This document shows positions 1-10,763 of a stretch of DNA of 64,000 nucleotides, one piece after another (the stretch's first letter is position 1; each line of letters begins with the position of its first letter). This stretch comes from an uncultured Bacteroidota bacterium. Lineage in GTDB: Bacteria; Bacteroidota; Bacteroidia; Chitinophagales; Chitinophagaceae. Location: NCBI GenBank assembly GCA_903882805.1, contig CAIRYK010000075.1, positions 28,768 through 92,767 on the forward strand, given 5' to 3'. A model generated the notes under the pieces. It made no database searches and was not told the DNA's origin. It saw only the letters and a list, made by a program, of their open reading frames with translations. The position numbers and the translations under genes were made by a program.

Positions 1-1416
1 CTTTGCCCAGCCGGGTTGCAGCAGGCTGATTACCGTGTCTTCGTTGAAGTCTATTTCCAGGCGCAGTTTTTCTTTCGGAAAGGTGTTGATGTCTACATCG
101 TAGACTCCGGGCTCGTAGTCCATACCCTCTGCGCACGACTGTGTTTCGGTGCGGCCTTGTCCGGGCGGCATATTAAGTTGTTTTATCAACGCCTTAAACT
201 CGGTTACCGGTCTCGATGGATTGTCGGAGTACACAAAGGTGATGCGTGTATCTTTTACCGGCACTACCAGCTTGTTGAGCGGCTTGTTTTCCAGGCGCAC
301 ATTGTTGAGGGCCAGTCCCTTTTTGGTAGGAAATGCCAGGTCGTACACGCCCACATTTACATTTTTGTGGGTTTCCAGGTTGCCGAGGCCGTCTATTTTA
401 CGCACAAACTCCTTTACCACTGTTTTTGTGCCTGCCTTCAGCAGTTGCACCCTCGGTTGCGACAGGTAGTACTTGCCTTTGGCGTTTACAAAATACACCT
501 CAAAGCTGGTTGTGCCGGTCTCGGGCATTTCTACTTTTGGCGTAGGCAGGGCCATTATTACGGGTTCGGGCGTAGGGTCTGGTATTGGCGGCGGCGCTCC
601 GGGCACAGGCATCAGGGCCATACGCGCGGCTGTTTCGGGTGTGAGCGTAGTCGTAGGCATCATCATCCACTTGCGCACATATACGTTTGGCGTGGGCTCG
701 TCTCTGAATTTCAGCTTGGGCACCACTATTTTTTGCATAGCCACAGGCACGGGCGGTTTTATCTGAAACCCGGCTATTATGGTCAGCACAGCCCTGTTTA
801 TCTCGCCGTCCTGAGTCACCTGCAGGTATTCGCCCATACAGTCGTACACACGTTTCAGGCTGGCGTCGTCTTCCATGCTCACTATATAGGGCCTGAACTT
901 TATTTTGTTTTTTATGAGCATGCGCGCCACCTGGCATATATCGCCCTCACAGCTTTCGCCGCCGTCGGTTATCAGCACTATGCTGTAGTTGTAGTCGCCC
1001 GGGTCGGTAAGGTCGTTGGTGGCCGCTTCCGATAGCGAGTAGGCAATGGGGGTAATGCCCAGCGGCTGAATATCGGCCAGTCGTAGCGCCATTTGCACCT
1101 GGTTTTCGCGGGCAAAGGGCACTTCCGTGCGGGTGTCGTAGCAGTTATGATCGTCTACCACCGACTGATGCCCAAACACCCTGAGCGCAAATTCTACCTC
1201 GTTATTTACTGCATATACGCTATCCATAAGGCGCAATATCAGTTCGCCGGCGGCTTTGTACTTGGGCTTTCCGCTGGTCCATGGCCGTATCATACTGCTC
1301 GATTCGTCGAGCAGTATCAGTATCCTTGTTTTCTTTGCGGCGGCTTTATCTTGCGCCAGCGCCCCGAGCCCCGACGCTATAAAATATAATAGTATTAGTA
1401 AATGCTTAGCTTTCAT
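1..1416 (-). CDS. VWA-domain (von Willebrand factor A-like) secreted protein, 3' end truncated by window edge
   Basis: Reverse complement from ATG at 1414-1416 reads MKAKHLLILLYFIASGLGALAQDKAAAKKTRILILLDESSSMIRPW...: signal peptide plus MIDAS-like DESSSM motif. Sampled stretches stay open to the edge (...PGVYDVDINTFPKEKLRLEIDFNEDTVISLLQPG). Not in the ORF track because its stop lies outside the window. Confidence 0.85.
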   Translation of the reverse strand, partial: MKAKHLLILLYFIASGLGALAQDKAAAKKTRILILLDESSSMIRPWTSGKPKYKAAGELILRLMDSVYAVNNEVEFALRVFGHQSVVDDHNCYDTRTEVPFARENQVQMALRLADIQPLGITPIAYSLSEAATNDLTDPGDYNYSIVLITDGGESCEGDICQVARMLIKNKIKFRPYIVSMEDDASLKRVYDCMGEYLQVTQDGEINRAVLTIIAGFQIKPPVPVAMQKIVVPKLKFRDEPTPNVYVRKWMMMPTTTLTPETAARMALMPVPGAPPPIPDPTPEPVIMALPTPKVEMPETGTTSFEVYFVNAKGKYYLSQPRVQLLKAGTKTVVKEFVRKIDGLGNLETHKNVNVGVYDLAFPTKKGLALNNVRLENKPLNKLVVPVKDTRITFVYSDNPSRPVTEFKALIKQLNMPPGQGRTETQSCAEGMDYEPGVYDVDINTFPKEKLRLEIDFNEDTVISLLQPGWAK

Positions 1417-1678
1417 GATATTGGCGTGCAAATAAAGTTACGGCAAAAACCGGATATCTTCCTTCTTTGGGTTGGAATGTTATTGTTTTAATCGCTTGTT
1501 TACTTATAGCGCCTTATATACGAGCGGGCCACGAGTACGGATTGGACAATTTGCAGGCGCTGGTTGGTTGTTTTGTGCCCTGTGTATGGCGCAGTATTTA
1601 AACAGCCCAATATATTAATAATAAACGCCACAGACCACCGTTGCGGGTTGTCTGCGGCGTTTGTAATAATAGTCTTGT

Positions 1679-3172
1679 TTATTCTACGGTATAGCTTACC
1701 GTTCCGTCTTTTTCGTCTTTCAGCATTATGCCCGCAGACGCCAGTTTATTCCTAATCTGATCGCTGGTGGCAAAATCCTTGCGTTTTTTGGCGTCGCTGC
1801 GTATTTCAATCAGCAGGCTTAGGGCCTTGTCGAGCTTGTCGGTTTGTTGTGCCTGCATGGCTTGCATACCCAATATTTCTTCCAGAAACACGTGGAACGT
1901 ATCTTTCATCAGCGCTACAGTAGTAGCCGACAAAGCCTTGCCCGACACCTGTCCCCCCTTGATGCCGTTGATTACCGGCGCCAGCTCAAACAGATTAGCC
2001 AATACTTTGGCGGTATTGAAGTCGTCGCACATAAACTCCTCGCATTCGCGGCACCACTGCGCCACCTTGGCGTCCAGTTCGCTGTCGGCAGCAGTTTCGC
2101 CGGCTGTAGCGGGTAGTTTGTTCAGCAGTTCGTAAGCCTCCCACAGCCTCCTAAATGCCCTTTCCGATGCTTGCAGGGCCTCATTGCTGAAATCGAGCGT
2201 GCTGCGGTAGTGGGTTTGCAATATGTAAAAACGTATTACCATTGGGTGGTAGGCTTGCTGCAGCATGGGGTGATTGCCACTAAACAGTTCAGATAGTTTT
2301 ATCTGGTTGTTATAGCTCTTGCCCATTTTCTTACCGTTTATGGTAATCATATTATTGTGCATCCAGTAGCGCACCGGCGGGTGGCCGTGGGCTATAGTGC
2401 TTTGTGCAATCTCGCTTTCGTGGTGCGGAAACTGTAGATCCATTCCGCCGCCATGTATATCAAAGGTTTCGCCCAGGTATTTGCTGCTCATGGCCGAGCA
2501 CTCAATATGCCAGCCCGGGAAACCCTCGCCCCATGGGCTTTTCCAGCGCATAATATGCTGTGGCGGCGCACTTTTCCATAGTGCGAAGTCGGCCTTGTCC
2601 CTTTTTTCTTCTTGTCCGTCCAGTTCTCTGGTAGTCTCTAATTGATCTTCCAGCACCCTCCCCGACAGTTTGCCGTAGGGGTAGCTGGCTGCATATTTGT
2701 TCACATCAAAGTACACCGACCCATTTACTTCATAGGCATAGCCTTTTTCTATAATGGTTTCTATCATGGAAATCTGCTCTATGATGTGGCCGGTGGCTGT
2801 GGGCTCTATTGCCGGGTCCTCGCAGTTAAACAGTTTCATGCCTTGCCTGTAAAGCATGGTATACTTATGTACCAGCTCCATAGGCTCCATTTTCTCCAGC
2901 TTGGCTTTTTCGTTTACCTTGTCTACAGCCTCGCGTCCCTCTTCTTCAAAATGGCCTGCATCGGTAATATTGCGCACATAGCGTACCTTATAGCCAAGGT
3001 GCTTCAAGTAGCGTTGCACCACATCGAAGGTAATATATGGCCGGGCATGGCCCATATGCGACTCGCCCGAGACCGTAGGGCCGCACACATAAAGGCCGGC
3101 ATAACCGGGGGTAATAGGTTCGAACTTTTCTTTTTGCCGGGTATACGAATTGTAGAAATATAAATCAGGCAT
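1679..3172 (-). CDS. cysS: Cysteinyl-tRNA synthetase
   Basis: [56 protein letters not shown]...; HIGH-like [29 protein letters not shown]. Start trimmed from the 3232 ORF start to the conserved N-terminus. Confidence 0.97.
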   Translation of the reverse strand: MPDLYFYNSYTRQKEKFEPITPGYAGLYVCGPTVSGESHMGHARPYITFDVVQRYLKHLGYKVRYVRNITDAGHFEEEGREAVDKVNEKAKLEKMEPMELVHKYTMLYRQGMKLFNCEDPAIEPTATGHIIEQISMIETIIEKGYAYEVNGSVYFDVNKYAASYPYGKLSGRVLEDQLETTRELDGQEEKRDKADFALWKSAPPQHIMRWKSPWGEGFPGWHIECSAMSSKYLGETFDIHGGGMDLQFPHHESEIAQSTIAHGHPPVRYWMHNNMITINGKKMGKSYNNQIKLSELFSGNHPMLQQAYHPMVIRFYILQTHYRSTLDFSNEALQASERAFRRLWEAYELLNKLPATAGETAADSELDAKVAQWCRECEEFMCDDFNTAKVLANLFELAPVINGIKGGQVSGKALSATTVALMKDTFHVFLEEILGMQAMQAQQTDKLDKALSLLIEIRSDAKKRKDFATSDQIRNKLASAGIMLKDEKDGTVSYTVE

Positions 3173-3378
3173 AAAATGGAAAATAAGGTAATTAAATACT
3201 GCTGAAAGCCCCGCAAACAACACACAAGGCATATTAGCAAAAATAGGCTAAAAGATGACTAAACAATGAGTGTATGCGGGTAAATTAGTTTTGGGGAGTC
3301 GGGGAGTGCAGACCTATTGCTTATTCCGCTATCAATAGAGTTTGCATTGCCTTCGTTAAGCGGTCCATTAGCCCCGCG

Positions 3379-3981
3379 CTAATCTATTCCCAAGTCCTTA
3401 TTATACATATCGGCCGACATCGTGCCGGAGAACAACAAAGCCTTTGTTTTGGCGTCGTAAAAAAATATCATCACCTTATCTGTTCCGGTTATGATGGGCT
3501 GTATATCTACAATTATGTCGGTTACTTTTTTGTGTTTGGGGGTTTCTATATAGGCGCGGCCAGCGGTAAGCAGGAAGGCGCCAACCCCGCGCTGCATAAG
3601 CGGTTGCAGGCGGTTGCGGTATTCCTGCCGCGTGCCGCGGTACAGCTCCAGAAAATGATCCTTGGCTGTGTCCAGGCTCGATGTTGCTCCGTAGGTAGTG
3701 TCGCCGGTTTCAGATAGCAGTTCCAGCGCCTTGTTTATATCTTTTATGGTAAATGAGACAGTGTATCCCTCAAACAGCACATGCACCTGCGGCCGTGTCC
3801 ATAAGTTGCGCAGGCGTAGCGAGCGCTGTGCGCAGGCAAACGATAACAATAAAAAAGCGAAGGCTGCTAGGGCAATAACCCTAATCCTGTGGACCTGGTT
3901 CGCTATTTTATACATATTGCCTGCGGGCCGAGCGGCAACCGCAGCGGCAGATACTGCGGAGTCAACACTATTTTGTGCCAT
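3379..3981 (-). CDS. Hypothetical protein with one N-terminal hydrophobic segment
   Basis: Complete 200-aa ORF with hydrophobic segment VIALAAFAFLLLSFACA; no family recognised. Confidence 0.6.
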   Translation of the reverse strand: MAQNSVDSAVSAAAVAARPAGNMYKIANQVHRIRVIALAAFAFLLLSFACAQRSLRLRNLWTRPQVHVLFEGYTVSFTIKDINKALELLSETGDTTYGATSSLDTAKDHFLELYRGTRQEYRNRLQPLMQRGVGAFLLTAGRAYIETPKHKKVTDIIVDIQPIITGTDKVMIFFYDAKTKALLFSGTMSADMYNKDLGID

Positions 3982-4047
3982 GGGCCAGTAATTAGTAGCC
4001 TAAAGTACGGAAAACAGCTAATTTTAACCCTTAAAATAAACCAAAAA

Positions 4048-5073
4048 ATGAAAAGCTTTGCCAGTGATAATTATGCAGGCGTATTGCCGGAAGTTATGCA
4101 AGCCCTGCACGATGCCAACATAGACCATGCACGGTCGTATGGAGCGGATGAGATAACGAAACGGGTGACCGCAAAGTTTAAGGAAGTGTTCGATGCCGAT
4201 GTATCGGTATATTTTGTCTTCAACGGCACTGGCGCCAATGTGCTGAGCATCAGCAGCGCCACCCATTCTTACAACGCTGTGCTGTGCGCCGATACCTCGC
4301 ATATTTATAACGATGAATCGTCGGCGCCGGAAACCTTTACCGGTTGCCGTTTCTTTCCGGTAACGGCCAATGAACACGGCAAAATGGATATTGCCGGCAT
4401 TACCGACCGGCTGATAAGAAAGGGCGATGTACACTATGCGCAAAACGCCATGGTGTCTATAACCCAAACCACCGAATACGGCACGGTATACGCCCCTGCC
4501 GAGATAAGCGCTATAGCAACGCTTGCCCACGACAACGGATTGTATATGCACGTAGACGGCTCGCGCTTTTTCAATGCAGCGGCAGCGCTGGGTTGCGGCC
4601 TTGCCGATATTAGCGCCAAAGCCGGAGTAGACATACTGTCGCTAGGCGGCGCTAAGGCCGGTATGATGTTTGGCGAAGTGGTGGTAGTGTTTAATAAAAA
4701 ACTGAACGAACACATAGCCTACAAGCACAAGCAGGTAATGCAGCTTGCAAGCAAAACGCGCTTTATAGCGGCACAGTTTGAGGCTATGTTGGGCAATGAG
4801 CTGTGGCGCAAAACAGCATCGCACAGCAACGCCATGGCAAAATTGCTGTGCGATAGCCTGGCCGGAAACTCGCACTTTAAGATAACCCGCCCTGTGCAGG
4901 CCAACGCCATATTTGCCGAGATTCCCCGCCACTGGTACGAGCCGCTACAGGAACTCTCGCCTTTTTATGTATGGAAAGACAGCACCCACGAGGTGCGCCT
5001 TATGTGCGCCTGGGACACTACCGAAGCCGAGGTGCGCGCATTTGCCGCAGCCGTAAACGGGATGCAGGGTTAA
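4048..5073 (+). CDS. Low-specificity L-threonine aldolase family (PLP-dependent)
   Basis: MKSFASDNYAGVLPEVMQAL...YGADEITKRVTAKFKEVFDADVSVYFVFNGTGANVLSISS..., PLP-lysine region DILSLGGAKAGMM. Start trimmed from 3889. Confidence 0.93.
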   Translation: MKSFASDNYAGVLPEVMQALHDANIDHARSYGADEITKRVTAKFKEVFDADVSVYFVFNGTGANVLSISSATHSYNAVLCADTSHIYNDESSAPETFTGCRFFPVTANEHGKMDIAGITDRLIRKGDVHYAQNAMVSITQTTEYGTVYAPAEISAIATLAHDNGLYMHVDGSRFFNAAAALGCGLADISAKAGVDILSLGGAKAGMMFGEVVVVFNKKLNEHIAYKHKQVMQLASKTRFIAAQFEAMLGNELWRKTASHSNAMAKLLCDSLAGNSHFKITRPVQANAIFAEIPRHWYEPLQELSPFYVWKDSTHEVRLMCAWDTTEAEVRAFAAAVNGMQG

Positions 5074-5104
5074 ATGTAGAATTAGCCATAATTACCCATA
5101 AAGC

Positions 5105-5151
5105 AAAACCTCCTGCTACCAACCTACTATTGGGTGGCAGGAGGTTTTTTT
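5105..5151 (+). terminator. Rho-independent terminator after threonine aldolase
   Basis: AAAACCTCCTGCTACC...GGGTGGCAGGAGGTTTTTTT stem-loop with T tract. Confidence 0.85.
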
Positions 5152-5173
5152 ACTACCGTTGTCTTTATCTATA

Positions 5174-5932
5174 TCATGCTTCCTTCGTTTTTTCAATAAT
5201 CCAATTTCGGTGCAGATTGGTCCATTTTAGGTTTGATGCGCCGAGTTGACCAGCTTGTCGCGGATGACAGAGCGCCACAACCTGTATGTTATTGCCGCTT
5301 ATGTTCATAGCAACAGGTTTGCCGTAGGTTTCCGGCGTTGCTCCAAAATCACTGAGTTTATTGTATTGGGTATCTGTAGCGTATTTAAGAAAGTACTTAA
5401 TAGGATCGTCTCCTAATAAAATCAATGTCTCTGCTTTTGATGCAACCAACTCCGCCAATATTTCGCTCCGCCTGTTTACGCTATTCAATTCGGTTTTATT
5501 GAATTCGGGTATTGTGGAGTGCAAGCCGAGTCGTTCAATAGCGGCTTTTTGTTTTGGGTTTATCCTGCTTTCGGGTAGCAGGTCGGATAGCCATACGTCG
5601 CTTCTTTCTAAATTTAGTGGTTTTAGGTAGTACTCATCGAGCGTTCTTCCTGATGGCCCATTCATCGCCCTATCGGTAGGAACCGAGAGTGTATATCTAC
5701 TATCGGTAACGTTGATTTGTTTGATAATATCGGCAGCATTGTCGCCACGCCAAAATATTTCAGGTTCGCTTGCTACGGCCAGCGCCTTTACTAGGGTCTT
5801 GCCATTTGGGTCTCTAACCGTGGCGTGTACTGCGCTTGCATAAACCCCCAAAATGAAGATTTTTTTGGGAGTTTTATCTTTTTGCTCCACTTTTTGTAGC
5901 GGCATACCAAATGGATAGAACAGTTGTTGCAT
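5174..5932 (-). CDS. Uracil-DNA glycosylase-like fold protein
   Basis: N-terminal GVYASAVHA (motif-A-like GxYPSAxH), central LILLGDDPIKYF, C-terminal CHPRQAGQLG...H, the layout of bacterial UDG-superfamily proteins. Confidence 0.55.
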   Translation of the reverse strand: MQQLFYPFGMPLQKVEQKDKTPKKIFILGVYASAVHATVRDPNGKTLVKALAVASEPEIFWRGDNAADIIKQINVTDSRYTLSVPTDRAMNGPSGRTLDEYYLKPLNLERSDVWLSDLLPESRINPKQKAAIERLGLHSTIPEFNKTELNSVNRRSEILAELVASKAETLILLGDDPIKYFLKYATDTQYNKLSDFGATPETYGKPVAMNISGNNIQVVALCHPRQAGQLGASNLKWTNLHRNWIIEKTKEA

Positions 5933-6171
5933 CTGCTATTAGTTTTGTTTACCTATAAAACGAAAGAAAAAAGCAGAAGATAGCGCAAAAAGTGCGCGCT
6001 CTAAAATTAATGACATTTTTGTGACAATTTGAGCCTTCTTGTATATGGGTTTCCTATTTCTCGTTAGTGTAGATGTAGCCTGTAATTGCTGAATTGCTAA
6101 AATGGTCGTAGGCTATGCTTGCAAGGTAGATATGGTTAATATAAAAAGTAGATGTAGCCACAACAAATCAA

Positions 6172-7440
6172 TTACGTGGTTATCACAAAATAAATAAGCG
6201 CTACAGCGGCAGCGGTCATTACTATAAGCGTGGTAAAGCCCAAAACATTAGATAGGGTAGAGTTGGTGTTTTCCTGCATTATCTTTTTATTGTTGCCTAT
6301 ATGCAGTATTATGGCTATCAGCACTGGCGCAGTTAGGCCATAGCATATAGCTGTGTAGAGCAACGCCTGTATGGGGCTGATACCCAGAAAATCGAGCGAC
6401 AGGCCTACAAGTAGCGAAAGAATGATGGAAATATAAAACGATTTGGCTTGTGTAAATGTTTTATCGAGACCTGCCACCCAGCCAAAGGTTTCGGCCAGCA
6501 TATACGATTGCGAGCCTGCCAGCACGGGAATAGCTAGTAGCCCGGTGCCCAGCACGCCCAGCGCAAATATGAGATAGGTAAGGCGGCCGGCAAGCGGTTG
6601 GAGCGCTTGTGCAGCCTGATCTACGGTGTCTATCTGGCGAATGCCTGCATTATAAAGTATGCTGCCGGTAGTAAGGATGATAAAAAACATGACCATATTA
6701 GATAACAGCATGCCTACGTTAACATCCATTTTCATATCGTCCAGCATTTTTTTATCCACCATCATTTTCTTTTTTCGGTGGGCTATGCCCTCGGCCTCCA
6801 TGGTAGCCTGCCAGAAAAACAGGTAGGGCGATATAGTAGTGCCCAGCAAGCCTACTACAATAGACAGGAATTCTTTATTGAACTGAATAGAGGGGATAAC
6901 GGTATGCCGGGCTACTGCAGGCCAGTCTTGATGCACCATAAAGGGCACAATAATGTAGAGTAATAGCGACAGGCATAGCCATTTAAGTATAGCGGCGATT
7001 TTCTGGTAGGGAAACCGGATAATAACAAACATTAGCGCCGCGGTAAAAAAAATAGAATACGCAAATACCGGTATGGCCGGGTATATCATATGCGCCACAG
7101 CGCCCATGCCTTGTATGTCGGCGCCAATATTGAGTGTAATGGCCGGGAAGCTGAATAGGAGCATGACATAAAGCAGCGGCCGCGAATAATTTTGTTTGAG
7201 CGTAACCGTAAGCCCCTGACTGGTAACCAGCCCTATGCGGGCACACATGCCTTGTATAGCCGCCATAAGCGGAAAAGAGAAAAGGGCGGTCCATAATGTA
7301 GCCAGCCCAAACTGCGCCCCTGCCTGCGAATAGGTGGCAATGCCCGAGGGGTCGTCGTCGCTGGCGCCAGTTATGAGGCCAGGGCCCAATAAGCCTGCAA
7401 ATCGTTTTATCCTGCGAACGTATCTTTTTAAATTGGCCAT
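6172..7440 (-). CDS. Nramp-related divalent metal transporter (non-canonical motif subgroup)
   Basis: GPGLITGASDDDPSGIATYSQAGAQFGLATLWTALFSFPLMAAIQ plus multiple TM segments; Nramp-type TM1 region with DPSG rather than DPGN. Confidence 0.88.
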   Translation of the reverse strand: MANLKRYVRRIKRFAGLLGPGLITGASDDDPSGIATYSQAGAQFGLATLWTALFSFPLMAAIQGMCARIGLVTSQGLTVTLKQNYSRPLLYVMLLFSFPAITLNIGADIQGMGAVAHMIYPAIPVFAYSIFFTAALMFVIIRFPYQKIAAILKWLCLSLLLYIIVPFMVHQDWPAVARHTVIPSIQFNKEFLSIVVGLLGTTISPYLFFWQATMEAEGIAHRKKKMMVDKKMLDDMKMDVNVGMLLSNMVMFFIILTTGSILYNAGIRQIDTVDQAAQALQPLAGRLTYLIFALGVLGTGLLAIPVLAGSQSYMLAETFGWVAGLDKTFTQAKSFYISIILSLLVGLSLDFLGISPIQALLYTAICYGLTAPVLIAIILHIGNNKKIMQENTNSTLSNVLGFTTLIVMTAAAVALIYFVITT

Positions 7441-7630
7441 GTTGTGGGTTCAACTTAGGGTTATACCCGCTGTTGTAAAAATACTACTGTTAGCGCAACA
7501 ATGTATCGCGCAGGGCTGCAGGTAGTTAAAATATAATCGAGGCGTTGTGGCGCACTAATGTTAACTTTTCTGCATCATTACCTTAACACCCCCTCAACAG
7601 TATGCCGGGTACCTTTACCTTAAAATCAGG

Positions 7631-7945
7631 ATGATGTCTAAAATTACATCAGCGCGGCCTGCGCACAACATCCGTAACGGATTGTTTTTGCTCAGGAACC
7701 GAAGGATAATGTGGCAAATGGTACGTGAGACGCTGAGCGGAAAATACCGGATGTCGGGGGTGAGTGTAGCGGCAGTAATTGTAGCTATAGTTTACATTGC
7801 ATACCCATTCGATCTGTTGCCCGACTTTATACCGTTGCTGGGTTGGATAGACGATGGAGCGGTGTTGTTTATTTTGCTCCGCTGCCTGTCGTGGGAGGCA
7901 AAAAGATACAACCGGCACAAAGCTGCCGAGCGGCGCAACGGATGA
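7631..7945 (+). CDS. DUF1232 (YkvA-like) small membrane protein
   Basis: VAIVYIAYPFDLLPDFIPLLGWIDDGAVLFILLR, the DUF1232 signature. Confidence 0.88.
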   Translation: MMSKITSARPAHNIRNGLFLLRNRRIMWQMVRETLSGKYRMSGVSVAAVIVAIVYIAYPFDLLPDFIPLLGWIDDGAVLFILLRCLSWEAKRYNRHKAAERRNG

Positions 7946-8092
7946 AATTTGCAGCCGACGCAGTTAAATACAGGAAAGTGTGTAACATAAAATGTTGTTT
8001 TTCTGTCATTTTATCAGATTTATCGGGTTATTGGTCACAAAATTTGTTTTACATCGATAAAATAGTACCTTAATACACAAATTACCATCCCG

Positions 8093-10714
8093 ATGAAAAT
8101 ACTGGATATAAAGGCCATGAACGGCCCTAACTACTGGAGCGCTAACAGACATAAATTGATAGTAATGCTGCTGGACCTTGAAGACATGGAACAGCGGCCC
8201 ACAGATAAAATACCCGGTTTTGAGGAACGCCTTGAAGCGCTAATGCCCACTCTATTCGAACATCGCTGCAGCGAAGGCGTGCCCGGCGGCTTTTTTATGC
8301 GTGTAAAGGAAGGCACATGGATGGGTCATGTGATAGAGCATATAGCGCTGGAACTACAAACGCTGGCCGGCATGGATACCGGCTTTGGCCGCACACGCGC
8401 CGCCACTGATCCGGGCACATACTATGTGGTGTTTTCCTATCAGGAAGCTAAAGCAGGTATATATACCGCCAAAGCGGCTGTGAAAATAGCGCAGGCCCTT
8501 GCCGATGGCGAATCCTACAATCTTGAAGCAGATATACAGGAACTACGAGAGATAAGAGAAGACGAACGCCTGGGCCCAAGCACAGGCTCGATAGTAGAAG
8601 AGGCGATACGCCGGAAAATACCCTATATACGCCTCAACCGCCACTCGCTGGTGCAACTGGGCTATGGGGTAAATCAGTGCAGGGTGCAGGCCACTATAGC
8701 CAGCACTACCAGCAGCATAGCGGTAGAGATAGCGTGCGATAAAGAAGAAACTAAAAACCTGCTCGAAGCGTCGGAAATACCGGTGCCCAAGGGTAGGATA
8801 GTATATGACGAGGAGGACCTGCAAAGCGCTATAAACAAAATAGGGTATCCTATTGTTACCAAGCCGGTGAACGGCAACCATGGGAAGGGCGCTACCACCA
8901 ATATTAAAACATGGGAAGACGCAGTAGCCGGGCTGAAAGCAGCCAAGGTATATGGCCGCGCTGTGATATGCGAAAAGTATATTACCGGTCGCGATTTCAG
9001 GGTGCTGGTGGTGAATTATAAATTTGTAGCGGCTGCGCTGCGCACGCCTGCTGCCGTGATAGGCGACGGTATGCACACCATACGCGAGCTGATAGACATA
9101 GTAAACCACGACCCGCGCCGCGGCTATGGCCATGAAAAGGTGCTCACGGCCATTAAGGTAGACGACTTTACTATAGATATGCTGAGCAAGAAAGGCTATA
9201 CCGTAGACTCCGTACCTGAAGACCGAGAGGAAGTATGGCTTAAACCAACAGCCAACCTGAGCACCGGCGGCACGGCTACCGATGTTACCGATTTTGTGCA
9301 CCCTACCAATGTGTTTATGTGCGAGCGCATAGCGCGCATTATAGGTCTGAATATATGCGGTATTGATATTATGGCCGAAGACCTGAGCGTGCCAATAACA
9401 GAAATAGGCGGCGCTGTGCTGGAAGTAAATGCAGCTCCCGGTTTCAGGATGCATCTGGACCCTACAGAGGGACTGGCGCGCAACGTTGCCGAACCTGTGA
9501 TAGATATGTTGTATCCTCCGGGCTCTACGGCGCGTATACCTATTGTGGCAGTGTCGGGTACCAATGGAAAGACCACTACCACACGCCTTATAGCGCATAT
9601 AGTAAAACAAATGGGCTATAAAGTGGGCTACACCACCACCGACGGCGTATACATACAAAACCAACTAATGATGAAGGGCGACTGCACCGGTCCGGTATCG
9701 GCGGAGTTTGTGCTGCGCGACCCTACTGTAAACTATGCTGTACTGGAGTGCGCCCGCGGCGGTATACTGCGCGCAGGTCTGGGTTTCCATAATTGCGATG
9801 TAGCGGTGGTAACCAATGTTGCCGAAGACCATCTGGGACTGGGCGGTATAGATAGTTTGGAAAAACTGGCTAAAGTGAAAGCTGTGCCGGCGCATACGGT
9901 GTTCCCAAAAGGATATGCCATCCTCAATGCCGACGACGATCTGGTGTACAACATGCAAGAAGATCTGGAATGTAAAATAGCTTTGTTCTCGCTACACGAA
10001 GACAACTCGCGTATAAAGAAACATTGCGCCAAGGGTGGTATAGCGGCTATATACGAAAATGGCTTTGTAACGCTGCTGAAGGGTAGCTGGAAGATAAGAG
10101 TTGAGAAGGTAAACAACATACCGCTGACGTTCTCGGGTATGGCGGAGTTCAATATTGCCAATGTGCTGGCTGCTACGCTGGCCGCTTATGTGCAAGACTT
10201 TAAGACCGAAGATATACGCCAGGCGCTGCAAACATTTGTACCGTCGCCGGCGCTTACACCCGGTCGTATGAACATGTTCCATTTCCACGATTACTCGGTG
10301 ATGATAGACTATGCGCACAATACCCATGGCCTGATGGCAATAGGTAAGTTCCTGGCATCGGTAAATGCATCGGTAAAGGTGGGTATCATAGCCGGCGTAG
10401 GCGACAGGAGAGACTCAGATATTATATCGCTGGGCGAGGCTGCAGCCAAGATTTTCGATGAGATAATCATCCGTCAGGATCGCAACCTGCGCGGCCGCTC
10501 AGATCAGGCCATCATAGACCTGATGATACAGGGAATAAGGAACATAGACCCCGACAAGAAAGTAACTGTTATACAGAAAGAAAGCGAGGCAATAGATTAC
10601 GCTTTCGAAACAGCTAAAAAAGACAGCTTCATAGTAATAACCAGCGACGTAGTGCCCGACGCACTGGAGCAAGTGAAAGCCTACAAAGCCAAAGAAGACG
10701 GCGCAATAGCCTAA
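8093..10714 (+). CDS. cphA: Cyanophycin synthetase
   Basis: MKILDIKAMNGPNYWS..., N-terminal domain, ATP-grasp region (KPVNGNHGKGATTNIKTWEDA), Mur-ligase-like region (VSGTNGKTTTTRLIAHIV), C-terminal MIDYAHNTHGL and GDRRDSDI. 873 aa. Confidence 0.97.
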   Translation: MKILDIKAMNGPNYWSANRHKLIVMLLDLEDMEQRPTDKIPGFEERLEALMPTLFEHRCSEGVPGGFFMRVKEGTWMGHVIEHIALELQTLAGMDTGFGRTRAATDPGTYYVVFSYQEAKAGIYTAKAAVKIAQALADGESYNLEADIQELREIREDERLGPSTGSIVEEAIRRKIPYIRLNRHSLVQLGYGVNQCRVQATIASTTSSIAVEIACDKEETKNLLEASEIPVPKGRIVYDEEDLQSAINKIGYPIVTKPVNGNHGKGATTNIKTWEDAVAGLKAAKVYGRAVICEKYITGRDFRVLVVNYKFVAAALRTPAAVIGDGMHTIRELIDIVNHDPRRGYGHEKVLTAIKVDDFTIDMLSKKGYTVDSVPEDREEVWLKPTANLSTGGTATDVTDFVHPTNVFMCERIARIIGLNICGIDIMAEDLSVPITEIGGAVLEVNAAPGFRMHLDPTEGLARNVAEPVIDMLYPPGSTARIPIVAVSGTNGKTTTTRLIAHIVKQMGYKVGYTTTDGVYIQNQLMMKGDCTGPVSAEFVLRDPTVNYAVLECARGGILRAGLGFHNCDVAVVTNVAEDHLGLGGIDSLEKLAKVKAVPAHTVFPKGYAILNADDDLVYNMQEDLECKIALFSLHEDNSRIKKHCAKGGIAAIYENGFVTLLKGSWKIRVEKVNNIPLTFSGMAEFNIANVLAATLAAYVQDFKTEDIRQALQTFVPSPALTPGRMNMFHFHDYSVMIDYAHNTHGLMAIGKFLASVNASVKVGIIAGVGDRRDSDIISLGEAAAKIFDEIIIRQDRNLRGRSDQAIIDLMIQGIRNIDPDKKVTVIQKESEAIDYAFETAKKDSFIVITSDVVPDALEQVKAYKAKEDGAIA

Positions 10715-10732
10715 TAAAACAAACATTGTACT

Positions 10733-10763
10733 ACCAACGGCCTGCGCATTGCGGGCCGTTGGT
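10733..10763 (+). terminator. Terminator-like hairpin downstream of cphA
   Basis: ACCAACGGCC-TGCGCATTGCG-GGCCGTTGGT, 10-bp perfect stem; weak T tract. Confidence 0.5.

Noticed and set aside
16-1035. 339-aa + strand ORF and neighbours (149-469, 333-545, 473-766) plus 500-937 on minus
   Set aside because: Shadow ORFs of the minus-strand VWA gene: no family resemblance, Tyr/His/Arg-rich composition typical of antisense frames.
6060-6165. Repeated 12-mer GTAGATGTAGCC in the intergenic region before the Nramp gene end
   Set aside because: Two copies only, no palindromy or promoter context.
8543-9664. 373-aa minus-strand ORF inside cphA
   Set aside because: Antisense frame of a clear cphA gene; composition implausible for a protein.
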